From: Podospora pseudocomata
Taxonomy: Eukaryota > Ascomycota > Sordariomycetes > Sordariales > Podosporaceae
NCBI RefSeq assembly: GCF_035222375.1
Contig: NC_085887.1
Span: 223,501-287,500 of the forward strand
Length of the DNA stretch: 64,000 bases
Direction of reading: 5' to 3'
In this document: piece after piece, positions 1-10,788 of the stretch
Layout: each line of letters opens with the position of its first letter
Numbering within the stretch: position 1 is the stretch's first letter
Position numbers and translations under genes: made by a program
Notes under the pieces: model-generated
What the model saw: the letters and a program-made list of their open reading frames with translations, nothing else
Told to the model about the DNA's origin: nothing
The model's database searches: none

Positions 1-2868
1 AAATTCGCTGCCCGAGAGCAAAGGTAGGATACGAAAACATTTCCCCGAAAACAGAACAGTCCAACAACCATATATCAAAAAAGCGAGGAAGGGAAAGCCA
101 GCAGTACTACTATGATCTCCGGGCTCATCAGACAGGATGTGGTTACCTTCTTTTGCCAACTACTTTGAGCAAGCCCTAACGTTAGCAAATTAGATAATGT
201 TAAAATGCAGCATTTATTCATGGAATTTTACAGCACTTGTTTATGGAATTCTGCGCCCACATTGTTCCCAACGGCTCGCCCACAACGCTCTCAACGGCTC
301 GCCCACAAGCGCTCTCAATGGCTCCCAGGACTCCTCACCGGATCTCCGGACAATGAGAGATACGAGAAGCCTCATGAGCGATACGAGCATCTTATCGGCA
401 ACGAGATCATAGTTCCAAGCCACTGGGGCCACCGAGCGATAAGGAGCAATAAGGATGATAAGGAAGTTCAGGTGCCCATAAAGAGCCCTCTTCCAATTGC
501 AATGGTTTTCCTGCTTCTTTCTTTCCTTAAGAAATAATAAGTCAAGTCAGTCAATAAGATTGATCATTTACAGTATCTTATATATGAGACTACAACATCT
601 CAGTTCACTACTCTCTGTGCAGGTAATACCTGTTGCACTTTCTTCCTTCGACAACCACGTCGTCGTACTTAGCAGCACAGTCCGAGACTCGCCAAGTTCT
701 TGGGTAATTGCTTCACCCTCCTGAGACCCCTGTAGTTACAGTGCTCTCAGCGACCCCATTTAAAACAGATAACAATAACAATACTTACAAAGACAACAAT
801 GCATAGCAGTATAACAAGCTCGGATCTCCATATCATAACTGCGCTTAGATTACTGGATGGGGCTAGAACTGGTAAAGATAGCACACGGTCTAGGCTTGCT
901 TATATTTCGTTGAATCGCTCACTTGAACAGATTATTGCCTCCGATCGGGAGAATAGAAGGCTCATGAACCGATGCTCGGGTTATCGCAACGCAAGTCTCG
1001 CCATCGATGTCTATGTCAGCGCTCAGTAACAGATGAATATCTCAAGGCGGGAGGTAATTTATACAGCTCTGGCTGATTACTTGAACGCAGAAGATCATCG
1101 TTAAAGGTTGAGGCGGCTAAAGGCGGAGTATAGTCGAACTTGGCTAAGAAACGCGTCCATATCGGGGACGAAGGAGAGCATGTCGGCGACAGCAGCGCAG
1201 AGGTTAAGAGGATGTTGGTCATACACAGACTTAGCATCCAGCCATCGATCATAAAACTTTACACTCCCACCCATTATGAGAGGTATTGCTGTCCGGTGCA
1301 CAGGTCAATTTTGGAGGAAGGTAGTTTCGACAGAGAACTAAAGCATGTTCCTGGTGTTTGAAAGTAGTATGAGTGGTTCCAAGAGACACCTAGTAGGCCC
1401 TGAAACGACTCTGTGACGAGTTCCAACTAGGACGTAATCTCCAAGCAAAGCCTCCTCGAGTCTCACCGACGTTGAAGATCCTCGCTTCCGCTGCCGTAAT
1501 GCAAATGTTACAACCTGCACCAGAAATGGATACAGACTGCAAGGCAGTACGCCAGAGGTGAATATGACAGGATGATCGAAGGTTGTGACAAGCGTCTCAG
1601 ACACGGGTTCACTGTCAACAACAGGTTGTTCTAACAAAGAGCTACTGAAAGTAGATTGTAGACAAATGAACTTGAATTGCTTGCATGAGGAATCAGATTC
1701 CTCGACACGGGGAGCGCCCGGCGCTCCCCCCTATTTATGTCAAGCTATCTACATATATTTCTGAAGTATCTTTGTACCTTGCTCAGTGTGCCTTCAAAGC
1801 CAGAGAACCTCAATTATATCTATGCATGGTGACAGCATTGGTGGCAATGGTACCATGTCCAGCTGAACTGGTTACGTCAGTTTCAGCTTCCATGAGCTCC
1901 TATTCAGCTTGATTGACCAGAACCCTTTTCTGTCTGACAGGTACCACCCAGTGGTTCCTGTACAGGGGTATTACGCTTGGGGCGTAACAGCAAAGTGTGC
2001 CGACCAAACTCATTGAGACATCTCAGCGTCTCACGGTAATAGCAGAGTTGGCAACCAGACCAGATACGTCCTTAGATAAGCAGGGGTTTGCTGTGGAGGT
2101 GAAGAAGGACTTACCCGAGGAGCGAATGAAAAGTCACAGAATCACCAAAAGCACCGTACCGTGTGCTTCGGTGGGGTTCATAGGCTTTTGGTAGGGGACT
2201 TCAGTGGACTTGGAGCCGGAACTTCGATGGGGCCCTGCCAGGGCCTTGACTTCGGTGAACCTGGGTGGAAAGCTACATAATCCTCGCATAGCGCGCTGTA
2301 ACTTTTACTGTGTACATCATGACGAGCAATACCATTTAAAGCCGGAACAGTGCTGCTTACCGGAGCGGCCGGCCGACATTTATGGAAATGGGGGTATCTC
2401 TGGGAACCGAAGTCGGACATGGATATTAGCCCGTAATTCATCTCTGTCACATGCAGTATTGCAACCGCGAAAGCCAAGATTAACGTCACTGACACGCGAT
2501 GTGGTGTGAAAGTAGATGGCGAGTTTAGCTCTGTGCATGTGACGACTCGATCCTCCTTCCTCTGGTATTTCGTTTTCTTCACGCTTCAAGTTGGACACTA
2601 GCTGCGTACAGTTCTGTCCAAGGGGCTGGTATGCGTGGTCTACTAAGGAATAAAGTGAGCTATGATCAAGCATCTCCGGTGTCCGTTGAGCAGCTTGCCA
2701 ACCGGCTTGCATGTGTCAACTCCCTAGTGAGATGGGCTATCCGGGGCTATGCAACCATCTATATTCCAGTAAGATGTACGATATGATTGTCCCCTAGTTG
2801 GCCTTAAACCATTCCGGTGCGAGGTGCATAACACAAAGGATGCAGTGATTGAAATGACATAAATTTAG
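1..2868. other. Gene-poor, TE-flank region with no supported gene
   Basis: No open frame here has recognisable domains or a plausible exon structure; the longest (minus strand, 2178-2582, 134 codons) has no features I can name. A roughly 27-bp imperfect direct repeat built on ACGGCTCGCCCACAA lies near 268-325. A short GC palindrome sits near 1710-1732. The segment ends exactly at the left inverted repeat of a pogo-like transposon. Stretches near 198-640 look loosely like a decayed LTR (TGTTA start, TATA-like sequence near 575), but I could not find a matching end or target duplication. Confidence 0.5.
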
Positions 2869-2870
2869 TA

Positions 2871-2923
2871 ACGTATATTATAAGCGAGTCGTACATATAA
2901 GCGAGTCGTACAGTCTCCACCAC
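2871..2923 (+). repeat. Left terminal inverted repeat of pogo-like element
   Basis: 53 bp, identical to the reverse complement of 3956-4008 and preceded by TA. It contains two direct copies of a 15-bp motif with 17-bp period. Confidence 0.95.
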
Positions 2924-2969
2924 GACGCGTCCTCCTTACACCTAACATCAATTTTTTCCACAACCCAAT

Positions 2970-3919
2970 ATGCCTCCTACTTCAAAGGAAGCCAGGATAC
3001 TCTTAGCCCTTGAGGCTCTTCGAATCAATGAAAAATTAAGCCTCCGAGCTGCAGCTAAGCTCTACAACGTACCAGCTATGACTCTCTCTAACCGACGCGC
3101 CGGCCGGCCTGCACGACGCGATATAACACCCAATTCGAAAAAGATGACTCAGTCGGAAGAGGAAGCTATTGTCCGATATATTATTGAGCTATGTACGCGA
3201 GCTTTTCCACCAAGATTGCGTAGTGTAGATGATATGGCCAACCAACTGCTACGCGTACGCGACGCGCCCCCTGTTGGCAAGTTCTGGGCACATAACTTCG
3301 TCAAACGTCAGCCACAGCTCCGTACGCGTTTTAAGCGTAGATACGACTACCAGAGGGCTAAGTGCGAGGATCCAAAGGTCATTGCCGAGTGGTTTTGCGC
3401 TCGTACGGAACACTAAGGCTAAGTACGGTATTGTAGATGACGATATCTACAACTTCGACGAGACTGGGTTTTATGATGGGTATTATCTTCGCGGGCATGG
3501 TAGTTACGACCTCGGACGGCCTTAGTAAGGCGAAACTAGCCCAGCCTGGTAACCGCGAATGGGCAACGGTAATCCAGGAGTTAATGCCCTCGGTTGGGCC
3601 ATCCCTCCTTTTATCATCTTGGCCGCGCAGTACCACCTTGCCAACGAGGCACTAAGCAAGCGCAGGAGAGCCAAAAACACGTGTGCGGTTTGGAGGATCA
3701 CTTACTGTGCAGGATGCACACGATCTACTTGACCAGAAGGCCGTGGGTGGGGAGGCAGTGGAAGAAACGCAGCCGGATGGTAGTGGTGTAGGGGGTGCTT
3801 GTACAAAGGTTCAATGCTGTGGTGTATGCGGCAAGCCTGGCCATAATGCACGTACTTGCCAGGAGGCTGTAGAATCGTCTGATTCGGCTGTTTCTGATGT
3901 AATTATAGTTGGTTTCTAG
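2970..3919 (+). pseudogene. Pogo/Fot1-like transposase, frameshifted and internally deleted
   Basis: An intact pogo-type transposase has a psq-type helix-turn-helix, a CENP-B-type helix-turn-helix and a DDE catalytic domain. Here the first frame (2970-3416, 148 codons) starts MPPTSKEARILLALEAL and carries both DNA-binding parts, ending near EWFC. The reading then continues in a second frame with YNFDETGF, containing the first catalytic Asp (about 3440-3475), and in a third with MMGIIFAGMV and QPGNREWATVIQ (to about 3585). It shifts again for ALGWAIPPFIILAAQYHLAN. The middle and end of the DDE domain, with the other two acidic residues, are absent. The sequence jumps to the usual C-terminal tail (SLTVQDAHDLLDQK) with a CCHC zinc knuckle, CGVCGKPGHNARTC, ending at 3919. 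At least three frameshifts plus the deletion make it inactive. Confidence 0.85.
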
Positions 3920-3955
3920 TGTTGTTATGTTGCAATTGAGGATAGTTGTTGTAGG

Positions 3956-4008
3956 GTGGTGGAGACTGTACGACTCGCTTATATGTACGACTCGCTTATA
4001 ATATACGT
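3956..4008 (-). repeat. Right terminal inverted repeat of pogo-like element
   Basis: 53 bp, a perfect reverse complement of the left repeat and followed by TA. Confidence 0.95.
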
Positions 4009-4016
4009 TAGCAATT

Positions 4017-4740
4017 TTATGCTTTACCCGGTCGCAGCTTAGCTCCATGAACGCTTTCCGCATGATTCCTGAAATGATCCAAGTGCTTCAGCTTCACCCC
4101 CTCCTCCTTGCACTTGTGATGCTCGCAGAAGATTAGATTCTCACGCTCAATTTCTTTCATTCCCCCTAAATGCTCGCGGTCGAAATGGTCGTTTATTACG
4201 GCTGTTCGGCAGTACGTAAAAGTCCTCTCCTCGTATGACTGCCTCTCGTCTCCAATGCAGCGAGGATATTGAGTCTTTTCTATAAGAAGGGGGAATAGGT
4301 CCGGCCCGGGAGACTTCTCTTTTACGTTAGCCTATACCCTCTGTGGAGTACGCTTCCGTTTTACTACCTCTAGCTTATTATTCAGGGCGGTTATAAGCTC
4401 GGCGGATCGGATACGTAACCGGAGAAGCTCCTCGCTACTTAGGCCCTCCGGCTAGTTAATAAGGATTTCGACTAACTCGGCCCGTTCCGTAATGTGGAGC
4501 TTAATGGCAGGTACGATATATTTTATCTCGGCCTCTTCTTCCGCCTCGCAGCTAAACTATCTTTTGATATTCTAGGTTGGGCGGTTGTGGAAGTAGTACT
4601 TGCGGTATCTGAAATTTATATTTTTCTTTCGCTACCTTTCTTTATTCTTAATTAGTCGACTGACGTCTCGGATCTCGTTCTCGTTATTACGTCCTTAGAT
4701 TCGGTATTAAACGCCCTTTAGCTCTGCGCACTAGCGTACT
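4017..4740 (-). pseudogene. Decayed C-terminus of a DUF3435 protein (Starship-captain / tyrosine-recombinase family)
   Basis: Read on the minus strand, one frame runs from about 4680 to a stop at 4017-4019, broken by five in-frame stops, all TAG (4632-4634, 4572-4574, 4557-4559, 4452-4454, 4332-4334). Recognisable blocks are YYFHNRPT, LVEILIN followed by PEGLSSEELLRLR, CIGDERQSYEERTF, INDHFDREHLGG, and a cysteine/histidine tail with FCEHHKCKEEGVKLKHLDHF and NHAESVHGAKLR. From memory of the family this matches the C-terminal zinc-finger-like half of fungal DUF3435 proteins, whose intact members are Starship captains. The stops fit Trp or Gln codons changed by C-to-T at CpA, the RIP pattern. 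The N-terminal recombinase part is not visible. The pogo element lies 7 bp beyond the stop. Confidence 0.72.
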
Positions 4741-4754
4741 AGATTAAGACCGTC

Positions 4755-5274
4755 TCATCTCATTAGCCATCCTATGGATGGGAACCCCCAGTCTTTCGTC
4801 GCGTGTGTTACAAGGTAACGCCTGATGCAGACTGTAGCTATGCTAAAGTTTGCATCCAGTGCATTGAGAATTCCAAAGTTGTTTCTGGCAAAAAAGGCGT
4901 TCGGATGTAAAAGGAACTCGCGCACTGTTTGGTGAATGATTTGGACCACTTCTTTCCCTTCAAAAGTATGTTAGTAGGGCTTTCTAAGCGCAGTATGTCA
5001 TCCTGTCATACAGAGTAATTCCAACAACAGGGAGCATCGTACTCATCCCCTTGCTCTTTGATTTCTAAGAAGTTTCCTGCGCAGGAAAGGACACAATGCT
5101 CAGTGGCAATTCTCTTTCTAAAAGATCCTTTCGAGGGCAAAAAGACTGCTTCGAGGTCGTCTGGAATTGCAAGAACATGCAAGAGTTCCTGGACACCCAA
5201 TGACCGCCTGCTAAATAACACAAGCTGGAACATCGTTTTGCGGACAGCTCAGGCAAAGGGGTATCGCTCCACAA
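4755..5274 (-). pseudogene. Decayed tail of a NACHT-type NLR protein
   Basis: Two minus-strand fragments carry sequence typical of the region just after the NACHT domain in fungal NLR (NOD-like) proteins. The upstream one (5006-5233) contains FQLVLFSRRSLGVQELLHVL and CAGNFLEIKE, the winged-helix-like segment. The downstream one (4755-4949) contains VQIIHQTVREFLL and ATVCIRRYLV. The two are separated by a stop and a short disrupted stretch where an intact gene would read straight through. No P-loop, N-terminal effector domain or repeat domain is visible. NLRs of this kind act in fungal self/non-self recognition; this copy is not functional. Confidence 0.65.
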
Positions 5275-6340
5275 TGAGTTTTGGCATCCAAGAAAGAAGC
5301 GTGGTCCATCCGCTCCATCGATGGTCTGGTCAAGCTGTCTCTGTACCTGACATCCCAGCTATCCTACCTTTCATGAACCCAGGGTGCCACAATACCTATT
5401 TTCAGCCCAAAGTAATACTGGGGACAGTCCTTACCAAGTTAATTCCTGCCTCAATCTCACGCTGCCACTTCTGTGAGAGGGCTGCAGGCTTGTCCGCCAC
5501 AGGCCACTGCTCCAGGAGAGCCTTGACCGCAGCCGCAGCTGTGGCGATTGCCATGTCTTGTTCTTGTGACTGTCTGCGTAATAGCAGACGGTATACCAAT
5601 TCCTCCTCGCTGCAACCGAGCTCAGCACATGATGTCTTGGTAGGATTTTAGGGTCCGCGGCACAGGCATGACAGAGAGGGTCATCTTGCAAACGATGTTT
5701 ATGGCGATACTCCGGTGGAAATAGATTGTCTTGAGTCGGGCCGGGGGAGCGGTAGCTACGTCCACGTCCCGGCTGACGGCCATGTGTTGTAGGCTCCTGA
5801 GGTATTCTGCTGCCTTGTTGCGTAAATGGTTCCTCCCATGCTCACTTTCAGTTGCAGAGCAGAAGATTGTGCATATCCTTGCTAAGATGGTCGCATATAA
5901 TCAGCCGCAGTGCTTGGCTGAAAGCGCGTATTTGTTGAAGAACCATGTTCATGTCGGTATGCCATGGCTGAGGATATGTGTCGCTCGTGGGCATCAACGG
6001 TGATGGGATACGGTACGGTGTGCTCGGATTCGAGTTCTGATAGCCAAAGCAGATGTGCAGTCGAAACAACGACAAGTGTCCAAGATAGGCGTAGATGTCA
6101 GACAATGTCAGTTCTGAAGTGCGGGGGGCTTTGCTTTTTCCTTGTTAGAGGATTGTGGAGGGAAGGTGGCCAATCACAGTGTGCTGCATTTTGGACATGG
6201 CAGCAACAGATCAATACATATTGACATCCTGGCACTTGACAGCAGAAGGATGGGCCTTCCACAGAAGAGACAGCAATACTCTATACCGAATGGCCCATCC
6301 TCATTGAACAATAGACCCTCGTGCTAACCAAAAGCAAGGC
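5275..6340. other. Degenerate region upstream of the NLR relic, no supported gene
   Basis: Several 60-200-codon frames overlap on both strands without recognisable domains. Minus-strand pieces at 5402-5599 (alanine-rich, helical) and 5431-5691 look like fragments of one protein in two frames and may be further NLR-neighbour remains, but I cannot name them. Confidence 0.35.
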
Positions 6341-6726
6341 TGCCAACAAAGCAAATTGATTCAAAGCATATCAAATACAAGTCAAATCAAATAGGCCGAA
6401 CAAGGGCTCAAATCGATATTTTCCCATATTTAATTTGCTTTAAGTATATTTAACTACGCCTCACCCCATACTGGTTCACCACATCACCCACCAATAGCCA
6501 TACACAACCCTAACCCTAAAATTGTGCGCCGCTACACCACTCCTCACCACCACCCTCACCGCCACCCTCACCAGTGCCTTAGGACCCCGTAATGCGTGGT
6601 AGCCGGGCCGGTTCAAATATATTCAAGAGAAATCAAATACTAATCAAATATGACCTTTTCCATCTCAAATCAAATCAAATCAAATCAAGTCAGGGCCATC
6701 TAATTTGATTTACTTTATTGCTAGCT
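6341..6726. repeat. Possible decayed MITE-like or low-complexity block rich in CAAAT
   Basis: The segment starts with CAACAAAGCAAATTGATT and ends with the reverse complement of CAATAAAGTAAATCAAATT, two sequences that agree apart mainly from C/T differences; this may be a RIP-altered inverted repeat. Inside are a (CAAAT)4 microsatellite at 6666-6685, scattered CAAAT words, and two telomere-like CCCTAA units at 6508-6519. The inverted-repeat match is weak, so the mobile-element reading is tentative. Confidence 0.3.
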
Positions 6727-7202
6727 TTGTACTAAAAGGCCACCAGGCACGACGCAAGAGGTTTGTTGGATACCTGAATAACAATTAACACAGCTCGTAA
6801 CAGAATCAGGACCATCCGAAGGCAGTGAGAGTCCCTTCCTCCGCAGATTGCGTAACTTTCGCGAAAAGCCACTTCCTGCCTCATTCGATGATGTCTAAAG
6901 TCAACAATCATTAGTAATATGGTCGTCTCGAAATGAGTCACGTGCCGGAGTGGCGGACTCGCCAAGGATAACGATCCCCACCTGTTGAAGCCCCACATTC
7001 AGATAAACTGCTTATCAACCAGCGCGCGGGGCAATTTTCTGTCAAAATTCTTGAGAAAGCAGCGCCCCGCCAGCAGTCCCCAGTTCGCCGTCTTGCTGTG
7101 CAAGTCCCACCATATCTATAACTGCACTCTCTTCAGGCGGTACACCTTTTCGAATACACAACAAACCCAACACCCAGAGAGACACAGATAAACACGGAAA
7201 TC
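6727..7202. other. NMD3 upstream region
   Basis: No gene seen. The last 200 bases before the NMD3 start are pyrimidine- and CA-rich, as in fungal 5' leaders (for example AATACACAACAAACCCAACA near 7155). Confidence 0.5.
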
Positions 7203-8810
7203 ATGGATCTCGACACTCCCATGGGTATGGCCCCAATGCTGGGCACAGCGCGCACTGGCGCAACCATCTTGTGCTGCAACTGCGGCTCTCCCATTGATGG
7301 CACCTCTTCCGCCGGTGCCATGTGCTACGACTGGTAAGTTTTCCTTTGAATTGCTAGTCATGGCGCCTGAACTGATAAAATTGTCTCCAGTATCAAATTG
7401 ACAGTCGACATCTCGAAAACCATCCCCCGCGAAGCCCACATCCAGTTCTGCCGTGACTGCGACCGATGGCTGATGCCCCCCAACACCTGGGTCAATGCTG
7501 CGCCCGAGTCCAAAGAGTTGCTGGCTTTGTGTTTGAAGAGGTTACGAAATATCACCAAGGTCCGCATTGTCAACGCAGAGTTCATCTGGACGGAACCACA
7601 TTCGCGAAGAATCAAGGTCAAGATCACAATCCAGGACTCAGTGGCTGATGGTGTCCTCATGCAACAAAGTTTCGAGGTGGTCTACGTCGTGGGTACACAA
7701 CAGTGCAAGGACTGCGCCAAGTCATACACAGCCAACGTTTGGAGAGCGTCAGTACAAGTCCGCCAAAAGGTGCCCCACAAGAGGACCTTTTTGCTTTTGG
7801 AGCAGCTTATCCTCAAGCACCAAGCGCATCGGGACACGATCAACATCAAGGAAGAAAAGGGCGGTATCGACTTTTACTTTGCTCACAGAAATCAGGCCGA
7901 AGCCTTCCTTTCTTTCCTCAAATCAGTCATTCCCATTTTTGTCAAGGACTCGAGGCAACTTATTTCGCAAGACAACCACACAGGCGACAAGTCATACAAG
8001 TTCAACTACTCCGTCGAGATTGTCCCCATTTGCAGAGATGATTTGGTGGCCCTGCCACTCAAGTTGGCCCGGTCGATTGGCAACATTACGCCCCTTGTCC
8101 TCTGCCACAGGATAGGAACGTCCGTCAACCTTCTCGACCCCAACACTCTTCAGACAGCCGAAATCAGCTCCGACGTCTTCTGGCGCGCGCCATTCCAGCC
8201 TCTTGCAGGTACACCCGACTTGGTCGAGTTCATTGTCATGGACGTCGAACCAACAAACGTCCGCAAGGGCAAGTGGGTTCTGTCAGAAGTGCAAGTTGCC
8301 CGCGCCGCCGATCTCGGTGTAAACGACCACACCTATTTCACCAGAACTCATCTGGGCAACCTGTTGCATGCTGGAGACTCGGTCCTTGGTTATATGCTCT
8401 CGGGAACAAACTTCAACTCTTCCGCTCTGGACGCCATTGAGAACTCTCGTGCGTTCGGGTCGACGATTCCAGATGTCATTCTGGTCAAGAAGCACTACCC
8501 TAACAGGCGCAAGAACAGGAAGCGCAACTGGAAGCTCAAGCGCATGGCCAAGGATGAGGGCGAGTTGCTGCCCAAGGCGGCCGATCAGGAGAAGATGGAG
8601 GCCGAGTACGAGATGTTCTTGCGGGATGTGGAGGAGGATGAGGAGTTGCGGGCCGCGTTGGCGTTGTACAAGAACACCAAGAAGAAGCAGCAGGATGCGG
8701 ACGCGATGAGCATTGCCGAGACGGAGATGACGGGTGTGGATGATGGGCCGAGGATCAATATGGATGAGCTGCTGGATGATTTTGATGAGTTGGGCATTCA
8801 TGATGAGTAG
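7203..8810 (+). CDS. NMD3: 60S ribosomal subunit nuclear export adaptor NMD3
   Basis: Two exons, 7203-7333 and 7391-8810 (57-bp intron), give 516 residues, the family length. NMD3 binds the pre-60S subunit and bridges it to the exportin CRM1 for passage through the nuclear pore. The N-terminal zinc-binding region has the expected CxxC pairs: C24-C27, C41-C44 and C64-C67, followed by a later CKDC pair near residue 117. The intron splits the codon of C44, so the CxxC array reads correctly only after splicing. The C-terminus has a basic cluster (YPNRRKNRKRNWKLKR) suited to nuclear import and an acidic, leucine-containing tail (MDELLDDFDELGI) resembling the CRM1-dependent export signal. The ATG at 7203 is the first in frame. 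The unknown minus-strand gene converges on its 3' end with 196 bp between the stops. Confidence 0.95.
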
Positions 8811-9006
8811 GGGATTAGGCTGTGAAGTTTCATGGGGTGAATGGGTTGGAGTGGAAAAATATACCATTTTTGTTTTGTTTGATGAGAACTTCTTTGATAC
8901 TTTGCTGTGTTCCTTCTGTGTATTGTGAGTATCGATAAAAACATGCTGCATATTTGTTGCATGACGGAACTATCTTTCCTCTTTATCCACCGTAAACTGC
9001 AACCAT

Positions 9007-10554
9007 TCAATGCTCATCCCCACAACACCCACAAACTAGCTTTCTCCACGATCCCCCTTCCCGTTCTTCTTCTCTCTTGGGCGGTCTGTCCATCCTCCGA
9101 TCATCACCCCTCGATCTAGACTTGGCTCTCTCCCGCCTGTGACTCTGTTGATGAGTTTGTGACGACTGAGATTGAGACTGAGGCGAGAGTCGAGTCACGG
9201 GGACGATCTCAAAGTCGGGGGTCATGTCCCTTTTCTTTCCTAGGCACAGATTATCGATCAGGTCCTCACGAGGAGAGGAGTTGAGTTTTCCGGTTTTGGT
9301 GATGGTTGGGTCGTGTGGAGGGCTGTTGAGCTGTTTAGGTTTGGTGATGGGTAGGTTTGGGGGAGTGGGTGAGCGATGGGTTGGAGGTGCTGGGGGCGCA
9401 GGGTTGGGATGAGGCAGACGAGGATGGGTGTCTTTGCGCTGGACGTGATGACTGTGGCTGGCGGTTGAGTCGGATGTGCGCCGGGGACGGGGGAGGTTTA
9501 GCGGGGCGGGGATGATGTCGGTCATGCTGATGCGCGCAGAGGGTTTGCGGCTGGGTGTGGTTGGAGCGGTGGTGGTGTCCATTTTTGGGATGATGCCGTT
9601 GCTGTAGGGGGTGCTAGGGCAGACGAAAGATGGGGTGTTACGGGAGGTGGGATGGGATTCTGGGTACCAGGTGCGGGTGCGGTAAGATGATGTTTTGGTA
9701 CACTCCGTAACGGTGTAGTCGTGCATGTCGTGGTTGTTTGGAATGAAGTCCCAGTTTGGTTTGTTCGGTGTAAGGGGGGAGGACGGCTGAAACGCGAGAT
9801 GAGGTGTCAAAATCGGAGAAGTTGCCCTGGAGCTGCTTAATGATCGTGGTCGGGTATGAGCCAAAGGTAGTGAGTATTGCCGCTCAACGATGGGGGGGTA
9901 TTTCCTGCCTCGTGAGCCGGGACCCGGATCCGACCCGCTGCCATGAAAAGAGGGTGTTCTGAGAGGCGAGGATAAATTCAATCTAGAGTGACGTCGAACA
10001 TAAAGCGGGCCTGGGGGTGGACTGCCTCGAAACCCCTGATTGTCGAACCCTCCGTGATATATATCCTTGCTGCAACTCGGTGTTGGTGTTCTCGATGAAA
10101 CACTGTCGAACTTGTGGTCGCGACTGGTGCTGCTTACTCCGGATTTGCGGGTGGATGTACTCTCGCTCTCACTGCCGTATCCCAAGCCGGCTTGTCCTGT
10201 AGCTGCATAAGAGCCTGTGGCAGCAGAAGCATTGACCGGAAGGCAGACCGAGATGAATGTGGACAAGTTCAAGCCATCCCGCACTGCTTCCACACACCTC
10301 GCGAACGCAGGCTCAACACTGATGACGGGCTCCTCTTTCCATATACGCAAGTGCTTCCATTCCTTTTGGTATCGGTGCATGAGAAGGGATTCGACGGGAT
10401 ATCCCTTGGGAAAAGCTTTGTCTTCGTCTAGAAGCCGCTTGATGTAGCCTTGGAGCTCCGCTGCCTCTTCGCGAGAGAGTCCCAGCTTGCGAATTGCTGA
10501 TTCCACGCTCTGATGATACCCAGTGTCGGGGCCATCTGGATTCGAGAGACCCAT
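9007..10554 (-). CDS. Hypothetical disordered Ser/Pro-rich protein
   Basis: A single exon of 515 codons, not recognised. The first 100 or so residues look folded: a helical N-terminus (AIRKLGLSREEAAELQGYIKRLL) followed by a segment with KEWKHLRIW and FARCVEAVRDGLNLSTFI. From about residue 110 on it is low-complexity, rich in Ser, Pro, Thr and Arg, with many S/T-P sites, and ends in a basic-acidic stretch and a small Cys-rich tail (KLVCGCCGDEH). Codon use and GC content match neighbouring genes, and the frame is long and uninterrupted, so it is probably real. It converges with NMD3 and lies head-to-tail with ESF2, whose stop is 234 bp upstream of this ATG. The function is unknown; phosphorylation of the disordered tail would be a guess. 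Confidence 0.75.
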   Translation of the reverse strand: MGLSNPDGPDTGYHQSVESAIRKLGLSREEAAELQGYIKRLLDEDKAFPKGYPVESLLMHRYQKEWKHLRIWKEEPVISVEPAFARCVEAVRDGLNLSTFISVCLPVNASAATGSYAATGQAGLGYGSESESTSTRKSGVSSTSRDHKFDSVSSRTPTPSCSKDIYHGGFDNQGFRGSPPPGPLYVRRHSRLNLSSPLRTPSFHGSGSDPGPGSRGRKYPPIVERQYSLPLAHTRPRSLSSSRATSPILTPHLAFQPSSPLTPNKPNWDFIPNNHDMHDYTVTECTKTSSYRTRTWYPESHPTSRNTPSFVCPSTPYSNGIIPKMDTTTAPTTPSRKPSARISMTDIIPAPLNLPRPRRTSDSTASHSHHVQRKDTHPRLPHPNPAPPAPPTHRSPTPPNLPITKPKQLNSPPHDPTITKTGKLNSSPREDLIDNLCLGKKRDMTPDFEIVPVTRLSPQSQSQSSQTHQQSHRRERAKSRSRGDDRRMDRPPKREEEREGGSWRKLVCGCCGDEH

Positions 10555-10788
10555 CTTGTCGCAACGTTATTCGAAATGACAGCACCTGGAAACCATAAGA
10601 ACGAGCATTTGACATACGAGAAGGCCAGAATTATAGATATCCTGAGAGCAAGTATCGGCACATTTTGCTATGCAGCACCACAAAGCCCTGTTGTTCCAAT
10701 CACTATACGAATTGAGGTGTTGGGTGCTAGTAAAGGGTATACGCACATGCAAAAGAGATGCCGAACAATAAAAAGGGGGCTTCAACGA

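Larger units (their letters stand above)
2869..4010 (+). mobile_element. Non-autonomous pogo/Fot1-like (Tc1/mariner superfamily) DNA transposon
   Basis: The ends are perfect inverted copies: 2871-2923 and 3956-4008 match as reverse complements over 53 bp, flanked on both sides by TA, the expected target-site duplication of Tc1/mariner and pogo elements. Each repeat contains two copies of ATAAGCGAGTCGTAC spaced 17 bp apart (left pair 2880-2894 and 2897-2911), which look like transposase binding sites. Between the repeats lies a decayed transposase gene with its centre missing. The total of 1,142 bp including the TAs is far shorter than the usual 1.8-2.2 kb of intact Fot1-like elements. Such copies can move only if a full-length relative supplies transposase. 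The exact identity of the repeats suggests a fairly recent insertion. Confidence 0.93.

Noticed and set aside
198-640. Solo LTR of a copia-type retrotransposon
   Set aside because: The TGTTA start and TATA-like sequence are suggestive, but no matching terminus or 5-bp target duplication could be found.
6508-6519. Telomere repeat (CCCTAA)2
   Set aside because: Only two units, inside ordinary sequence; not evidence of a chromosome end.
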